NCBI GenBank assembly: GCA_020852555.1 | Contig: JADZAQ010000259.1 | Span: 1-37,863 of the forward strand | DNA: 37,863 bases | Reading direction: 5' to 3' | DNA from: Burkholderiales bacterium | Lineage (GTDB): Bacteria > Pseudomonadota > Gammaproteobacteria > Burkholderiales > Casimicrobiaceae | Shown: positions 16,048-23,544 of the stretch, in pieces | Layout: each line of letters starts with the position of its first letter | How positions within the stretch are numbered: the stretch's first letter is position 1 | The notes under the pieces: model-generated | What the model saw: only the letters and a program-made list of their open reading frames with translations | Told to the model about the DNA's origin: nothing | The model's database searches: none | Position numbers and translations under genes: made by a program

Positions 16048-18404
16048 ATCATGAGCTTCTTCAGCGTCTCGGGGTTCTTGACGATCGCCTTCTGGCGTTG
16101 CGTCGGCGCGTCGTAGAGTGCGGCCGGCGGATTGGTCTCCAGGCGCGCGAGCACGGCCGGGTCGTCGCACTTCGCCTCGAAGGTCACACCGACCTCGTCA
16201 CCCGCCACCGCCCCCACCGAGAAGCACGGCTGGCCCAACTTCGTTGCGAGCGGCTTCAAGATCCCGGCGGCCACCAGATCGCCCGCCGGACCGCTCCCGG
16301 CGACCTGCAGGTCGAAGGTGTGCACGCCCGCCATGCTCGCGGTCAGCACCGATGGCATGCCGACGATCTCCCGCCGCAACGTCTCGTCGGCAACTGCCGC
16401 CGGCAGGCCGGCCACCTTCAGGACGATGCGTCGCCCTTTGGGCTGCACGTGCGACAGGAAGAAGTCACGCGAGAATTCGTTGGCGATGCGGGTGCCGATC
16501 GCCTGCAGCGCCAGTTCCTCGCTCGCCCAGCTCCCCTGCCCGGTCGGCAGCTTGGTGTTGTAGTAGATCTCTTCGCCCGTCGCGCGATCGATCGCCTTCA
16601 CCGTCCAGCCGTTGAGCGCGTACTTGGTCACGGTGAGGCCGGACGCCTCGAGCTTCATCGACAGGCGCTTGATCGTCGCCTCGCCCTCGACGATGAAATC
16701 AGGCCCGGCGGCGGGGTCGCCGCTGCGCGCGCCATCCTCCGACCAGGTGCGAAAGCCGAACGACTTGATGCGCTCCTTCAGGATGTTCTCCGCGGCCGGT
16801 GACGATCGCGACGGCGCGGCCGGCTGATCGGCATCGCGCGTGGTCACCCGCACGGCAACGCGTGGATCGCCGCTCGCCCGGATGAAGTCGATGCGCTCGC
16901 TGCGCGACATCTCGTTCAACGACTTCTGCACCGCCTTGACGTTGACCACAGCCTCCGTGGTGAGCGAGGCGAGGCCATCCTTGCCCGTCTCGGGGGCGCT
17001 CTCGCGCACGACCGTCGTGACGTAATCGGCGCTCCGGGTGAGGAGCTTGTCGCGCAGGAGGTCGTAGTTCTTCGCCACCGATCCCTGGTCGACCAGGAGA
17101 TTGACCGCCTTCGCCACCAGCTGGCTGCGCGCGTCGGCGCGCAGATCGGCCTGCAGCAGCGCCCGGTCGGACTGGTAGCGCGCGTCGGCCGGGTCGGCGA
17201 AGCCGACCGCCGAAATCACGAGCGCCCCGGGATCGAGCTTGGGTGGCGGCAACGCGACCGGAGCCGCGGCACCGGTAGCGACCGCATTCACCGCTCCAGC
17301 GTCGCCGGGCGGCGTCCCCATCGTCGAAGGAGGCACCGGCGCCGCGGTGAGCGCTGCCGACACGGGCGGTGCGGTCGCCCCGTCGCGGCTGCGATACGCC
17401 ATCCATGCCGATGCGGCAACCGCGATGACGACGATGGCTCCGACCACCGCTACCGCCGGCAGCTGGGATTTTTTCGGCGTACCGGCGGGCGTGACGATCG
17501 CGCGTGGGGCCGCCGCCGCCGAGGCACCGACCGCGACCGGTGCCGGCACGACGGTCGTCTCGCCGCTGCCGGTACCGACCGGCGCGGTCGCCGCCGCGGC
17601 GTGCAGTGCCGCGGCGAAGGCTTCGGCGTCGGCGAAGCGGTCATCGGGCTTCTTGGCCAGCGCGGTGCGCACCACGGCATCGAGCGCCCCCGGAATCTGC
17701 GTATTGAAGCGCGACGGCGGCAACGGATCCTCCTCGAGGACCTTGCGCATGGTGATCGTCGCATTGCCCGAGAAGGGGCGCTCACCAGTGAGGAACTGAT
17801 AGAGCATGACGCCGACCGAAAAGAGGTCGGAGCGGCCGTCGACCGGGGTGCCGAGGATCTGCTCGGGCGACATGTACGCTGGCGTCCCGAGCACCGTGCC
17901 CACTTGCGTCAACTCCGAGGATTCGACGTGCGCGATGCCGAAGTCGGCAACCTTGACGCTGCCGTCGGGCTGGATGAAGACGTTCGCGGGTTTGATGTCG
18001 CGATGGACGACGCCGAGCCGGTGCGAATAGCCGAGTGCCGCCAGGATCTGACTCACGATGCGCACGACGTCGCGCAGCGCGAAGCGCTGATTCTCCTCGA
18101 AGTAGCTCTTGAGCTCGCGCCCCTTCACGAGTTCCATCGCGATGTACGACACGCCACCGTCTTCGCCAAAGTCGTAGATCGCGACAATGTTGGGGTGCGT
18201 GAGCCTGCCGGCCGCCTGCGCCTCGCGCCGGAAGCGGGCGATGATCTCGGTCGCGTGCGCGCCCTGGAGTGCCTCGCGACGGATCGTCTTCAACGCGACC
18301 GCCCGCTCGATCAGCGGGTCGTACGCCTCGTAGACGACACCCATCGCGCCGCGGCCCAGTTCACCGCGGATCTCGTACTTGCCAAGCTTGGTCGATTCCG
18401 CCAT
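16044..18404 (-). CDS. Transmembrane Ser/Thr protein kinase with large FlgT/LPP20-like extracytoplasmic region
   Basis: A 786-residue protein. The kinase domain spans about residues 10-270: GRGAMGVVYE (17-26), K39, HRDIKPAN (134-141), DFG and GTPAYMSPEQ, all intact. A Pro/Ala linker leads to one membrane helix at about 314-336. About 450 residues then lie outside the cytoplasm. The first part (about 405-500: SDRALLQADLRADARSQL, NYDLLRDKLLTRSADYV) resembles the N-terminal domain of flagellar FlgT and LPP20 lipoproteins. A second part (about 535-640) contains FIVEGEATIKR and an oligomerisation-like helix, and the last 120 residues form a separate unit of unknown type. There are no PASTA repeats. 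It follows the CsgG-like gene by 83 bases, so ligand sensing in the periplasm with those proteins is likely. A T-loop Thr suggests autophosphorylation. Confidence 0.88.
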   Translation of the reverse strand: MAESTKLGKYEIRGELGRGAMGVVYEAYDPLIERAVALKTIRREALQGAHATEIIARFRREAQAAGRLTHPNIVAIYDFGEDGGVSYIAMELVKGRELKSYFEENQRFALRDVVRIVSQILAALGYSHRLGVVHRDIKPANVFIQPDGSVKVADFGIAHVESSELTQVGTVLGTPAYMSPEQILGTPVDGRSDLFSVGVMLYQFLTGERPFSGNATITMRKVLEEDPLPPSRFNTQIPGALDAVVRTALAKKPDDRFADAEAFAAALHAAAATAPVGTGSGETTVVPAPVAVGASAAAAPRAIVTPAGTPKKSQLPAVAVVGAIVVIAVAASAWMAYRSRDGATAPPVSAALTAAPVPPSTMGTPPGDAGAVNAVATGAAAPVALPPPKLDPGALVISAVGFADPADARYQSDRALLQADLRADARSQLVAKAVNLLVDQGSVAKNYDLLRDKLLTRSADYVTTVVRESAPETGKDGLASLTTEAVVNVKAVQKSLNEMSRSERIDFIRASGDPRVAVRVTTRDADQPAAPSRSSPAAENILKERIKSFGFRTWSEDGARSGDPAAGPDFIVEGEATIKRLSMKLEASGLTVTKYALNGWTVKAIDRATGEEIYYNTKLPTGQGSWASEELALQAIGTRIANEFSRDFFLSHVQPKGRRIVLKVAGLPAAVADETLRREIVGMPSVLTASMAGVHTFDLQVAGSGPAGDLVAAGILKPLATKLGQPCFSVGAVAGDEVGVTFEAKCDDPAVLARLETNPPAALYDAPTQRQKAIVKNPETLKKLMI

Positions 18405-18487
18405 GAGGCGCTACGCTGGGTTGTCGAGAAGGCGAGGGGGCGAGGTGATCGCGGGCCGTGATCGAACCGCCGCCGGTCACGGGTGCG

Positions 18488-19321
18488 TCACTTGTACTTG
18501 CTGTCGATCTCCCACACCGATTTCTGCACGAGACGCTGCACCATGGTGTCGAGCCCCGCGCCGCCCTGCTGCGACTCGCGCGCGCCGAGCGCGCCGCTCG
18601 ACGTGGCGCCGACCTCCATCTTCTCCTCGGTATAGCCCTGCGCGAGTTGCTCGGTGGTCTCGGCATTGATGATCTTGTAGCGCATGCCGATCACCCACAC
18701 GCTCGTCGCCTCTCCGCTGTGCACCGAGCCCAGCGCGGTGCCACCCACGGCCCCCGCCGCAGCCCCGCCGCGCGAGCCCGAGAACGCACCGAGGAGCCCT
18801 GCCATCTGGCCCAGCGTGCCGCCGTCGAAACTCTTCTGCGCCGAGGCCACCTGTTCGGTCTTCAGGATGTCGAACTTGACGACGTACTTGGTCGTCTTGA
18901 CCTTGCCCATGCCGAGGTACTTGCGGGCGGCCTGCGGATCACCCAGGTTGTAGGCGAGCTCGAATTCGCGCAGGACGGGCCCGAGGTTGCTGCGCTCGAG
19001 AACCTTGAAATTGGCATTGGACAATTCAAGTTCACCGTAATCGGCGATGTTGTTCGCGGTGAATTTCTGCAGGAAGGTCGCGTTGTTGCTCTTGATCTCG
19101 CCGGGGATCACGATGACCTGCACCCCCGGCTTGTTGCGATTGGTGTATTCGATCGCCTGGTACAGCGTCTTGTCGGCGGTCTGGTTTGCCTGCTGCGACG
19201 TGGTGCCGCCGGCGGTCGGTGAAGCACTCTGGAACGTGGGTTGCGCGAGCGTGAGCGAGGCGGCCACCGCGAGCGAGGCGGCGACGGTGCCATGCGCAAG
19301 GCGAAGTGGAATGCGGTGCAT
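18488..19321 (-). CDS. CsgG-like exported protein
   Basis: A 277-residue protein with an N-terminal signal peptide (HGTVAASLAVAASLTLAQ; no clear lipobox cysteine, unlike true CsgG). The body resembles the CsgG family: FKVLERSNLGPVLREFEL in the first half, a Gly/Ala-rich central stretch (about 155-185), and a final third with VWVIGMRYKIINAETTEQLAQG and a C-terminal amphipathic helix. CsgG is the outer-membrane pore for curli secretion; related proteins act in flagellar and other envelope assemblies. The absent lipobox and the lack of curli genes nearby argue against curli export. Start ATG 19321 is chosen because the signal peptide begins there; the frame is open farther upstream. It sits between a secreted protein and the FlgT-like kinase on one strand and is probably in the same transcript. 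Confidence 0.72.
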   Translation of the reverse strand: MHRIPLRLAHGTVAASLAVAASLTLAQPTFQSASPTAGGTTSQQANQTADKTLYQAIEYTNRNKPGVQVIVIPGEIKSNNATFLQKFTANNIADYGELELSNANFKVLERSNLGPVLREFELAYNLGDPQAARKYLGMGKVKTTKYVVKFDILKTEQVASAQKSFDGGTLGQMAGLLGAFSGSRGGAAAGAVGGTALGSVHSGEATSVWVIGMRYKIINAETTEQLAQGYTEEKMEVGATSSGALGARESQQGGAGLDTMVQRLVQKSVWEIDSKYK

Positions 19322-19377
19322 GGGTTTCTCCTGCGGACGATAGGGCCCGGCGATGATCGCCAGGAATGGCTGAACGA

Positions 19378-20061
19378 TCACTTCCGCCTCGCCGCGGGCG
19401 GCGGCCCGGCGTTGCGGCAATAGTCCCCGTACAGGCGAGCGACGATCTCGTCGGCCTGCTCGTTGACGAGGGTGAGCGCCATCTGCGCCACGTTGGCACC
19501 CGCGTACGAGGCGGCGTCGGCGCCGACGTCGGAGATGACCTTGCCATCGCTGTGCGCGAGCGTGAAGCCCATCGTCACCGTCACCTGGTTGACGGCGATG
19601 ATGTTGTTCATGCGAGCGTCGGCGGTGATGAGGCCGCGCAGGATGAAACTCGCCCCCATGCGCCGCGCCGCCGAGAGCGCGGCATCAGGGTCGTTCCGGA
19701 AGTACGCGTCGATCTCGGCCTGCTTGATCTGCGCGCGAATCTCCTCCGGCGTGAACGTGCGCAACCCGAGGTCGCGCAGCCGCCCATTGATCGCCTGGAA
19801 GTGCGGTCCGTAATTCTGTTGCTGCGCCAGGACATAACCGTTCGACTGCTGCTCGCCGATGATCACCACGATCTTCTTGCCCTTGAGCTCGCTGCGGCAG
19901 GGTGTGGACAATTCGTAGGCGATGCGGTCCTCGCGCGCCGCCTGCGCCGCGCGCTGCGTCTCCTGTGCCGGATCGGGCTGCGAGAACTTGAAGCCCTGCG
20001 CACCCGCGGTGGCGACGGCAACACCCAGCAAGATGCAGGACGACACGACGGCAGCGAACAT
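19378..20061 (-). CDS. Secreted protein of the CsgG/kinase operon, unknown function
   Basis: A 227-residue protein with a signal peptide ending near AGAQG, so it should be periplasmic. I do not recognise a named family with confidence. The central part (GKKIVVIIGEQ; TFTPEEIRAQIKQAEIDAYF; MGASFILRGLI; DGKVISDVG) has the alternating strand-helix layout of the FlgT middle/TolB N-terminal type fold: a strand, an oligomer-facing helix, 'A-x-x-x-G-A-x-F-I-L-x-G' and a strand carrying conserved Gly. Two cysteines (in TPCRSEL and DYCRNA) could form a disulfide. The ATG at 20061 starts directly before the signal peptide; upstream in the same frame lies low-complexity Arg-rich sequence that is not coding. 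It is the first gene of the three-gene operon ending with the kinase. Confidence 0.68.
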   Translation of the reverse strand: MFAAVVSSCILLGVAVATAGAQGFKFSQPDPAQETQRAAQAAREDRIAYELSTPCRSELKGKKIVVIIGEQQSNGYVLAQQQNYGPHFQAINGRLRDLGLRTFTPEEIRAQIKQAEIDAYFRNDPDAALSAARRMGASFILRGLITADARMNNIIAVNQVTVTMGFTLAHSDGKVISDVGADAASYAGANVAQMALTLVNEQADEIVARLYGDYCRNAGPPPAARRK

Positions 20062-20316
20062 AGGCTCGATCAGCTCCGTAAGGCGATGCCGGCGCCGCGG
20101 CGCCGACGAGGGACGAAGAGTATGCCACGGCGTCCCGAAAATCCACCATCGCGGCGTGGGCATGCGCCGCGGTGGTGATCGCCCGCCGCGACGCAGGTGC
20201 GAGGCGAGCGTTTTGGCGAACCGCCAGCGACGGTCGCGGCGCCTGTCCGCGGTGTGACCGGGACGATGCGCTTGCAGCACGACCGCCGTTCACGGCTGTG
20301 CTAACCTCACCTGCGC

Positions 20317-21591
20317 ATGAACGAGGCCACCGCCGTCCCTGCCGCCCGTCGCGCACCCACCGCTGGCGGTGCGCTCGCCCGCTACTTGGGAACCCTCGCC
20401 GGTCGCTCGCGTATTCCGTTCCGCGTCGTCTTCAGCGACGGCGCGGAGTTTCGCAGCGGCGATCTGGAGCCGGCGTTCACGCTGCGCTTTCGCACCCGGC
20501 GCGCGCAGCTCGCGCCGGCGCTCTTCGGCCACCTGGCGCTGCTCGAGGCGTACTTCGACGGCGAGCTCGACGTCGACGGCGATTTCGCGCTGGTCTTTCG
20601 CGCCGGCATGGATGCTTCCTCCGACGCGAGCGATCTGCCGCTCGTGCGCCTGCGCAACTGGTGGCACGAGGCGCGCCACTCCAACGCGTCGATCGCGCGG
20701 GCGAAGGCGAATGCCGAGTACCACTACGATCTGCCCTACGACTTCTATCGCCGGTGGCTCGACCGCGAGGCGATGATGTACACCTGCGGCTACTGGTGCG
20801 AAGGCACGACCACGGTCGAGGAGGCGCAAGTCGCGAAGATCGATCACGTCTGTCGCAAGGTGAACCTCAAGCCGGGCGAGACCTTCGTCGACGTCGGCTG
20901 CGGCTTCGGCGGCCTGCTCTTCCGCGGTCTCGAGCGCTTCGGCGCCTTCGGCACCGGCATCAACACCGCCTCGCGACAGGTCGCGGGCCTCCGTCGCGAG
21001 GTGGAGCGCCGCGGTCTTGCCGACCGCATCAAGGTCGTCGAGTGCGACTTCCGGCAGATTCCCGGGCAGTACGACAAGCTGCTGTCGATCGGCAGCGTCG
21101 AGCACGCGGGGCGCGACCAGCTCTCCGCCGTGATCAAGGGGCACGCCGACGCGATGAAGCCTGGGGCGCTCGGGCTCATCCACTTCATCGGCCACGTCGG
21201 CCGCTTCCCCACCGAGTTCTACATCCGCAAGCACATCTTCCCGGGCGGGTGGATCCCGAGCCTCGCCGAGGCGATCGAGGCGATGGAGCAGCACGGCCTC
21301 GAGGTCGTCGACGTCGAGAACCTGCGCCGGCACTACGCGCTTACGCTCGACGCCTGGGCGACGCGCTTCGATGCGAACTGGGAAGCGATCCACGCGCAGG
21401 ATCCGGTGCGCTTCGACGAGCACTTCCGGCGCAAGTGGCGCGCCTACCTGTGGTCGTGCGCCGAGATGTTCCGCTCGCCGAAGGGGACCACCCACCTCTT
21501 CCAGGTCCTCGTCGCCAAGGGCAACATCGGCAGCCGCTATCCGATGAGTCGCGCCTTCCTGTACCGGACCGACGCACCGGCGCCGACGTGA
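20317..21591 (+). CDS. Cyclopropane-synthase-family methyltransferase (10-methyl fatty acid type)
   Basis: A 424-residue S-adenosylmethionine-dependent enzyme acting on membrane phospholipid acyl chains. An N-terminal lipid-binding region (about 1-120) is followed by the methyltransferase domain with FVDVGCGFGG (190-199). The residues that hold catalytic bicarbonate in E. coli cyclopropane synthase have counterparts: C157 (YTCGYW), E262 (VEHAG), H289 and I291 (IHFIG) and Y340 (HYALTL). It is followed by a coupled FAD oxidoreductase gene. That pairing is known from actinobacteria and some proteobacteria, where the methyltransferase makes a 10-methylene lipid and the flavoprotein reduces it to 10-methyl (tmsB/tmsA, bfaA/bfaB). 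Simple cyclopropane formation remains possible. Start ATG 20317. Confidence 0.85.
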   Translation: MNEATAVPAARRAPTAGGALARYLGTLAGRSRIPFRVVFSDGAEFRSGDLEPAFTLRFRTRRAQLAPALFGHLALLEAYFDGELDVDGDFALVFRAGMDASSDASDLPLVRLRNWWHEARHSNASIARAKANAEYHYDLPYDFYRRWLDREAMMYTCGYWCEGTTTVEEAQVAKIDHVCRKVNLKPGETFVDVGCGFGGLLFRGLERFGAFGTGINTASRQVAGLRREVERRGLADRIKVVECDFRQIPGQYDKLLSIGSVEHAGRDQLSAVIKGHADAMKPGALGLIHFIGHVGRFPTEFYIRKHIFPGGWIPSLAEAIEAMEQHGLEVVDVENLRRHYALTLDAWATRFDANWEAIHAQDPVRFDEHFRRKWRAYLWSCAEMFRSPKGTTHLFQVLVAKGNIGSRYPMSRAFLYRTDAPAPT

Positions 21592-22922
21592 CGGCGCACG
21601 CCGAAAAGCGTGCCGCCCTCGTCGCGACGCTCGCGGCCGGCGCGACCGGCATCGGCCTCGCCAAGTCCACGTCCAATCTCTTCCGCGACCGCGCGGTGCG
21701 TCGACTGCCGCGTATCGACCTGTCGCACTTCAACGAGGTCATCGCGGTGGATGCGCAAGGTGAAACCGTCGAGGCCGAAGGCATGACGACGTTCCTCGAT
21801 CTCGCCGATGCCACGCTGGCGCAGGGGGCCATGCCCGCGGTGGTGCCGCAGTTGAAGTCGATCACGCTGGGGGGCGCGGTGGCGGGCGTGGGGATCGAGG
21901 CGACATCGTTTCGCCACGGCCTCGTCCACGAGAACGTCACCAGCATGGACGTGCTCACCGGTGACGGCCGGATCCTCACCTGCACGCCCGACAACGAGCA
22001 CCGCGACCTCTTTCGCGGCTTTCCCAATTCGTACGGAACGCTGGGCTACGCGCTGCGCCTCACGTTGCGCACGCGGCCGGTCGCGCGCTACGTCCACGTG
22101 CAGCACCGCCGGTTCGCGCGACCCGATGCATTCTTCGCGGCGATCGCCGATGCGTTCGCCGACGGCACGATCGACTTTCTGGACGGCGTGGTGTTCGACC
22201 GCGCCACGCACGTCCTTTCGGTGGGTCGTCGCATCGACACGGCACCGTACGCAAGCGACTACACCTTCGAGCGCATCTATTACCGCTCGCTTCGTGAGCG
22301 CGCCGACGATTTCCTCACCATTCGCGACTATCTGTGGCGCTGGGACACCGACTGGTTCTGGTGCTCGCGCAACCTCGGTGCGCAAAACCCGGTCCTCCGC
22401 CGGCTGCTGGGGCGGCGCCGGCTCAACTCGATCTTCTACCAGAAGGTGATGCGCTGGAACACGCGCTGGCGGGTGGGCGCCACCGTCGAGCGGCTGCGCG
22501 GACAGCACGCTGAATCGGTGATCCAGGACGTGGACGTCCCGCTCGCGCGAGCGGCGGAGTACCTCGCGTTCATGCACGACGAGATCGGCGTGCTGCCGAT
22601 CTGGATCTGCCCGATCGCACCGGCACGGCCCGGGGTACGCCACCCGCTCTATCCGCTGCGCGAAGGCACGGCGTACGTCAATTTCGGCTTCTGGGACCGC
22701 GTGCTCTCGCGCGAGGCGCGGCCGCCGGGCGAGCTCAACCGGCGGATCGAGCGCAAGGTGTCGGCGCTCGGGGGCATCAAGTCACTGTATTCCGATTCGT
22801 ATTTCACCGAGGACGAGTTCTGGCGGATCTACGATCGTCCCGCCTACCACGAGCTCAAGGCGACCTACGATCCGGCGGGCAACCTCCCCGACCTCTACGC
22901 GAAATGCGTCCTGCGCCACTGA
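21588..22922 (+). CDS. FAD-binding oxidoreductase, partner of the fatty-acid methyltransferase
   Basis: A 444-residue flavoprotein. The N-terminal half has the vanillyl-alcohol-oxidase-type FAD domain: AVVPQLKSITLGGAVAGVG (about 84-102), then IEATSFRHG and LTGDGRILTC. The C-terminal half has the substrate-domain pattern of the DIM/Delta24-sterol-reductase-like group (PIWICPI; YVNFGFWD; KSLYSDSYFTEDEFW). The GTG start at 21588 overlaps the methyltransferase stop as GTGA, so the two are translationally coupled. This fits a reductase that saturates a methylene group on a membrane lipid acyl chain, as TmsA does after TmsB. Sequence alone cannot distinguish that from oxidation or desaturation, as in furan-fatty-acid pathways. 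It overlaps the following glycosylase gene by 19 bases. Confidence 0.8.
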   Translation: MTAHAEKRAALVATLAAGATGIGLAKSTSNLFRDRAVRRLPRIDLSHFNEVIAVDAQGETVEAEGMTTFLDLADATLAQGAMPAVVPQLKSITLGGAVAGVGIEATSFRHGLVHENVTSMDVLTGDGRILTCTPDNEHRDLFRGFPNSYGTLGYALRLTLRTRPVARYVHVQHRRFARPDAFFAAIADAFADGTIDFLDGVVFDRATHVLSVGRRIDTAPYASDYTFERIYYRSLRERADDFLTIRDYLWRWDTDWFWCSRNLGAQNPVLRRLLGRRRLNSIFYQKVMRWNTRWRVGATVERLRGQHAESVIQDVDVPLARAAEYLAFMHDEIGVLPIWICPIAPARPGVRHPLYPLREGTAYVNFGFWDRVLSREARPPGELNRRIERKVSALGGIKSLYSDSYFTEDEFWRIYDRPAYHELKATYDPAGNLPDLYAKCVLRH

Positions 22923-23527
22923 CCGCCGGCGGCTATCGCCGACTGATCCGGCGCGAGATGCCCAGCGACACCCCGGTCCTCGCGCGCTGGCTCATCGGCA
23001 AGACGCTGGTACGCGAGACGGCGCAGGGTCGCACCGCGGGCACCATCGTGGAAACCGAGGCGTACGTGCCGGGGGACGCCGCGGCGCACGCCTTCATCGG
23101 CCGCACCGCGCGCAACAATTCGCTGTTCCTGCCGCGCGGGCACGCCTACGTCTATTTCATCTACGGGATGCACTTCTCGCTCAACGTCGCCGGCGAGCGA
23201 GCCGGCGTCGGCGGCGGCGCGCTGATCCGGGCGCTCGAGCCCGTGGAGGGGATCGCCCTCATGCAAGCCCGTCGTGGCACGCAGCGACTCACCGACCTCG
23301 CGCGCGGACCCGGGCGCGTCGCGGAGGCGATGGCCATCGATCGCGCTCTCGACGGCGTCGACCTGTGCGTGCGGGCGAGCGGGCTGTGGCTCGCCGACGC
23401 CGTGCGGCCGGTGGGCGACGTCGGCACGTCGGTGCGCATCGGCATCAGCAAGGAGGCCGAGCGCCTGCTGCGCTTCTACGAACGAGGCAACCCGCACGTG
23501 AGCGGCACGCGCCGGCTGCGCATGTGA
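22904..23527 (+). CDS. 3-methyladenine DNA glycosylase, AAG/MPG family
   Basis: A 207-residue protein of the mammalian-type alkyladenine glycosylase fold, common in bacteria as 'YxlJ-type'. It excises alkylated purines from DNA in base excision repair. The catalytic segment GTIVETEAY is present: E52 corresponds to the catalytic glutamate of human AAG (E125) and Y54 to the base-stacking tyrosine (Y127). Also visible are AAHAFIGRTARNNSLF, the YVYFIYGMHFSLNV strand and LARGPGRVAEAM. Length is normal. The ATG at 22904 lies inside the end of the FAD gene, so it is read from the same transcript as the lipid-modification pair although the role is different. RxxNxxxF near residues 73-78 fits the DNA-contacting loop. 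Confidence is high. Confidence 0.93.
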   Translation: MRPAPLTAGGYRRLIRREMPSDTPVLARWLIGKTLVRETAQGRTAGTIVETEAYVPGDAAAHAFIGRTARNNSLFLPRGHAYVYFIYGMHFSLNVAGERAGVGGGALIRALEPVEGIALMQARRGTQRLTDLARGPGRVAEAMAIDRALDGVDLCVRASGLWLADAVRPVGDVGTSVRIGISKEAERLLRFYERGNPHVSGTRRLRM

Positions 23528-23544
23528 CCGCCGCGTGGCGCGAC

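Noticed and set aside
18488..19321. Curli secretion pore CsgG proper
   Set aside because: The lipobox cysteine is missing and no csgA, csgB, csgE or csgF-like gene lies nearby, so only a CsgG-like label is given.
20172..22922. A 916-residue fusion extending upstream of the FAD oxidoreductase
   Set aside because: The upstream part is a frame-shifted reading of the methyltransferase gene. The real start is the coupled GTG at 21588.
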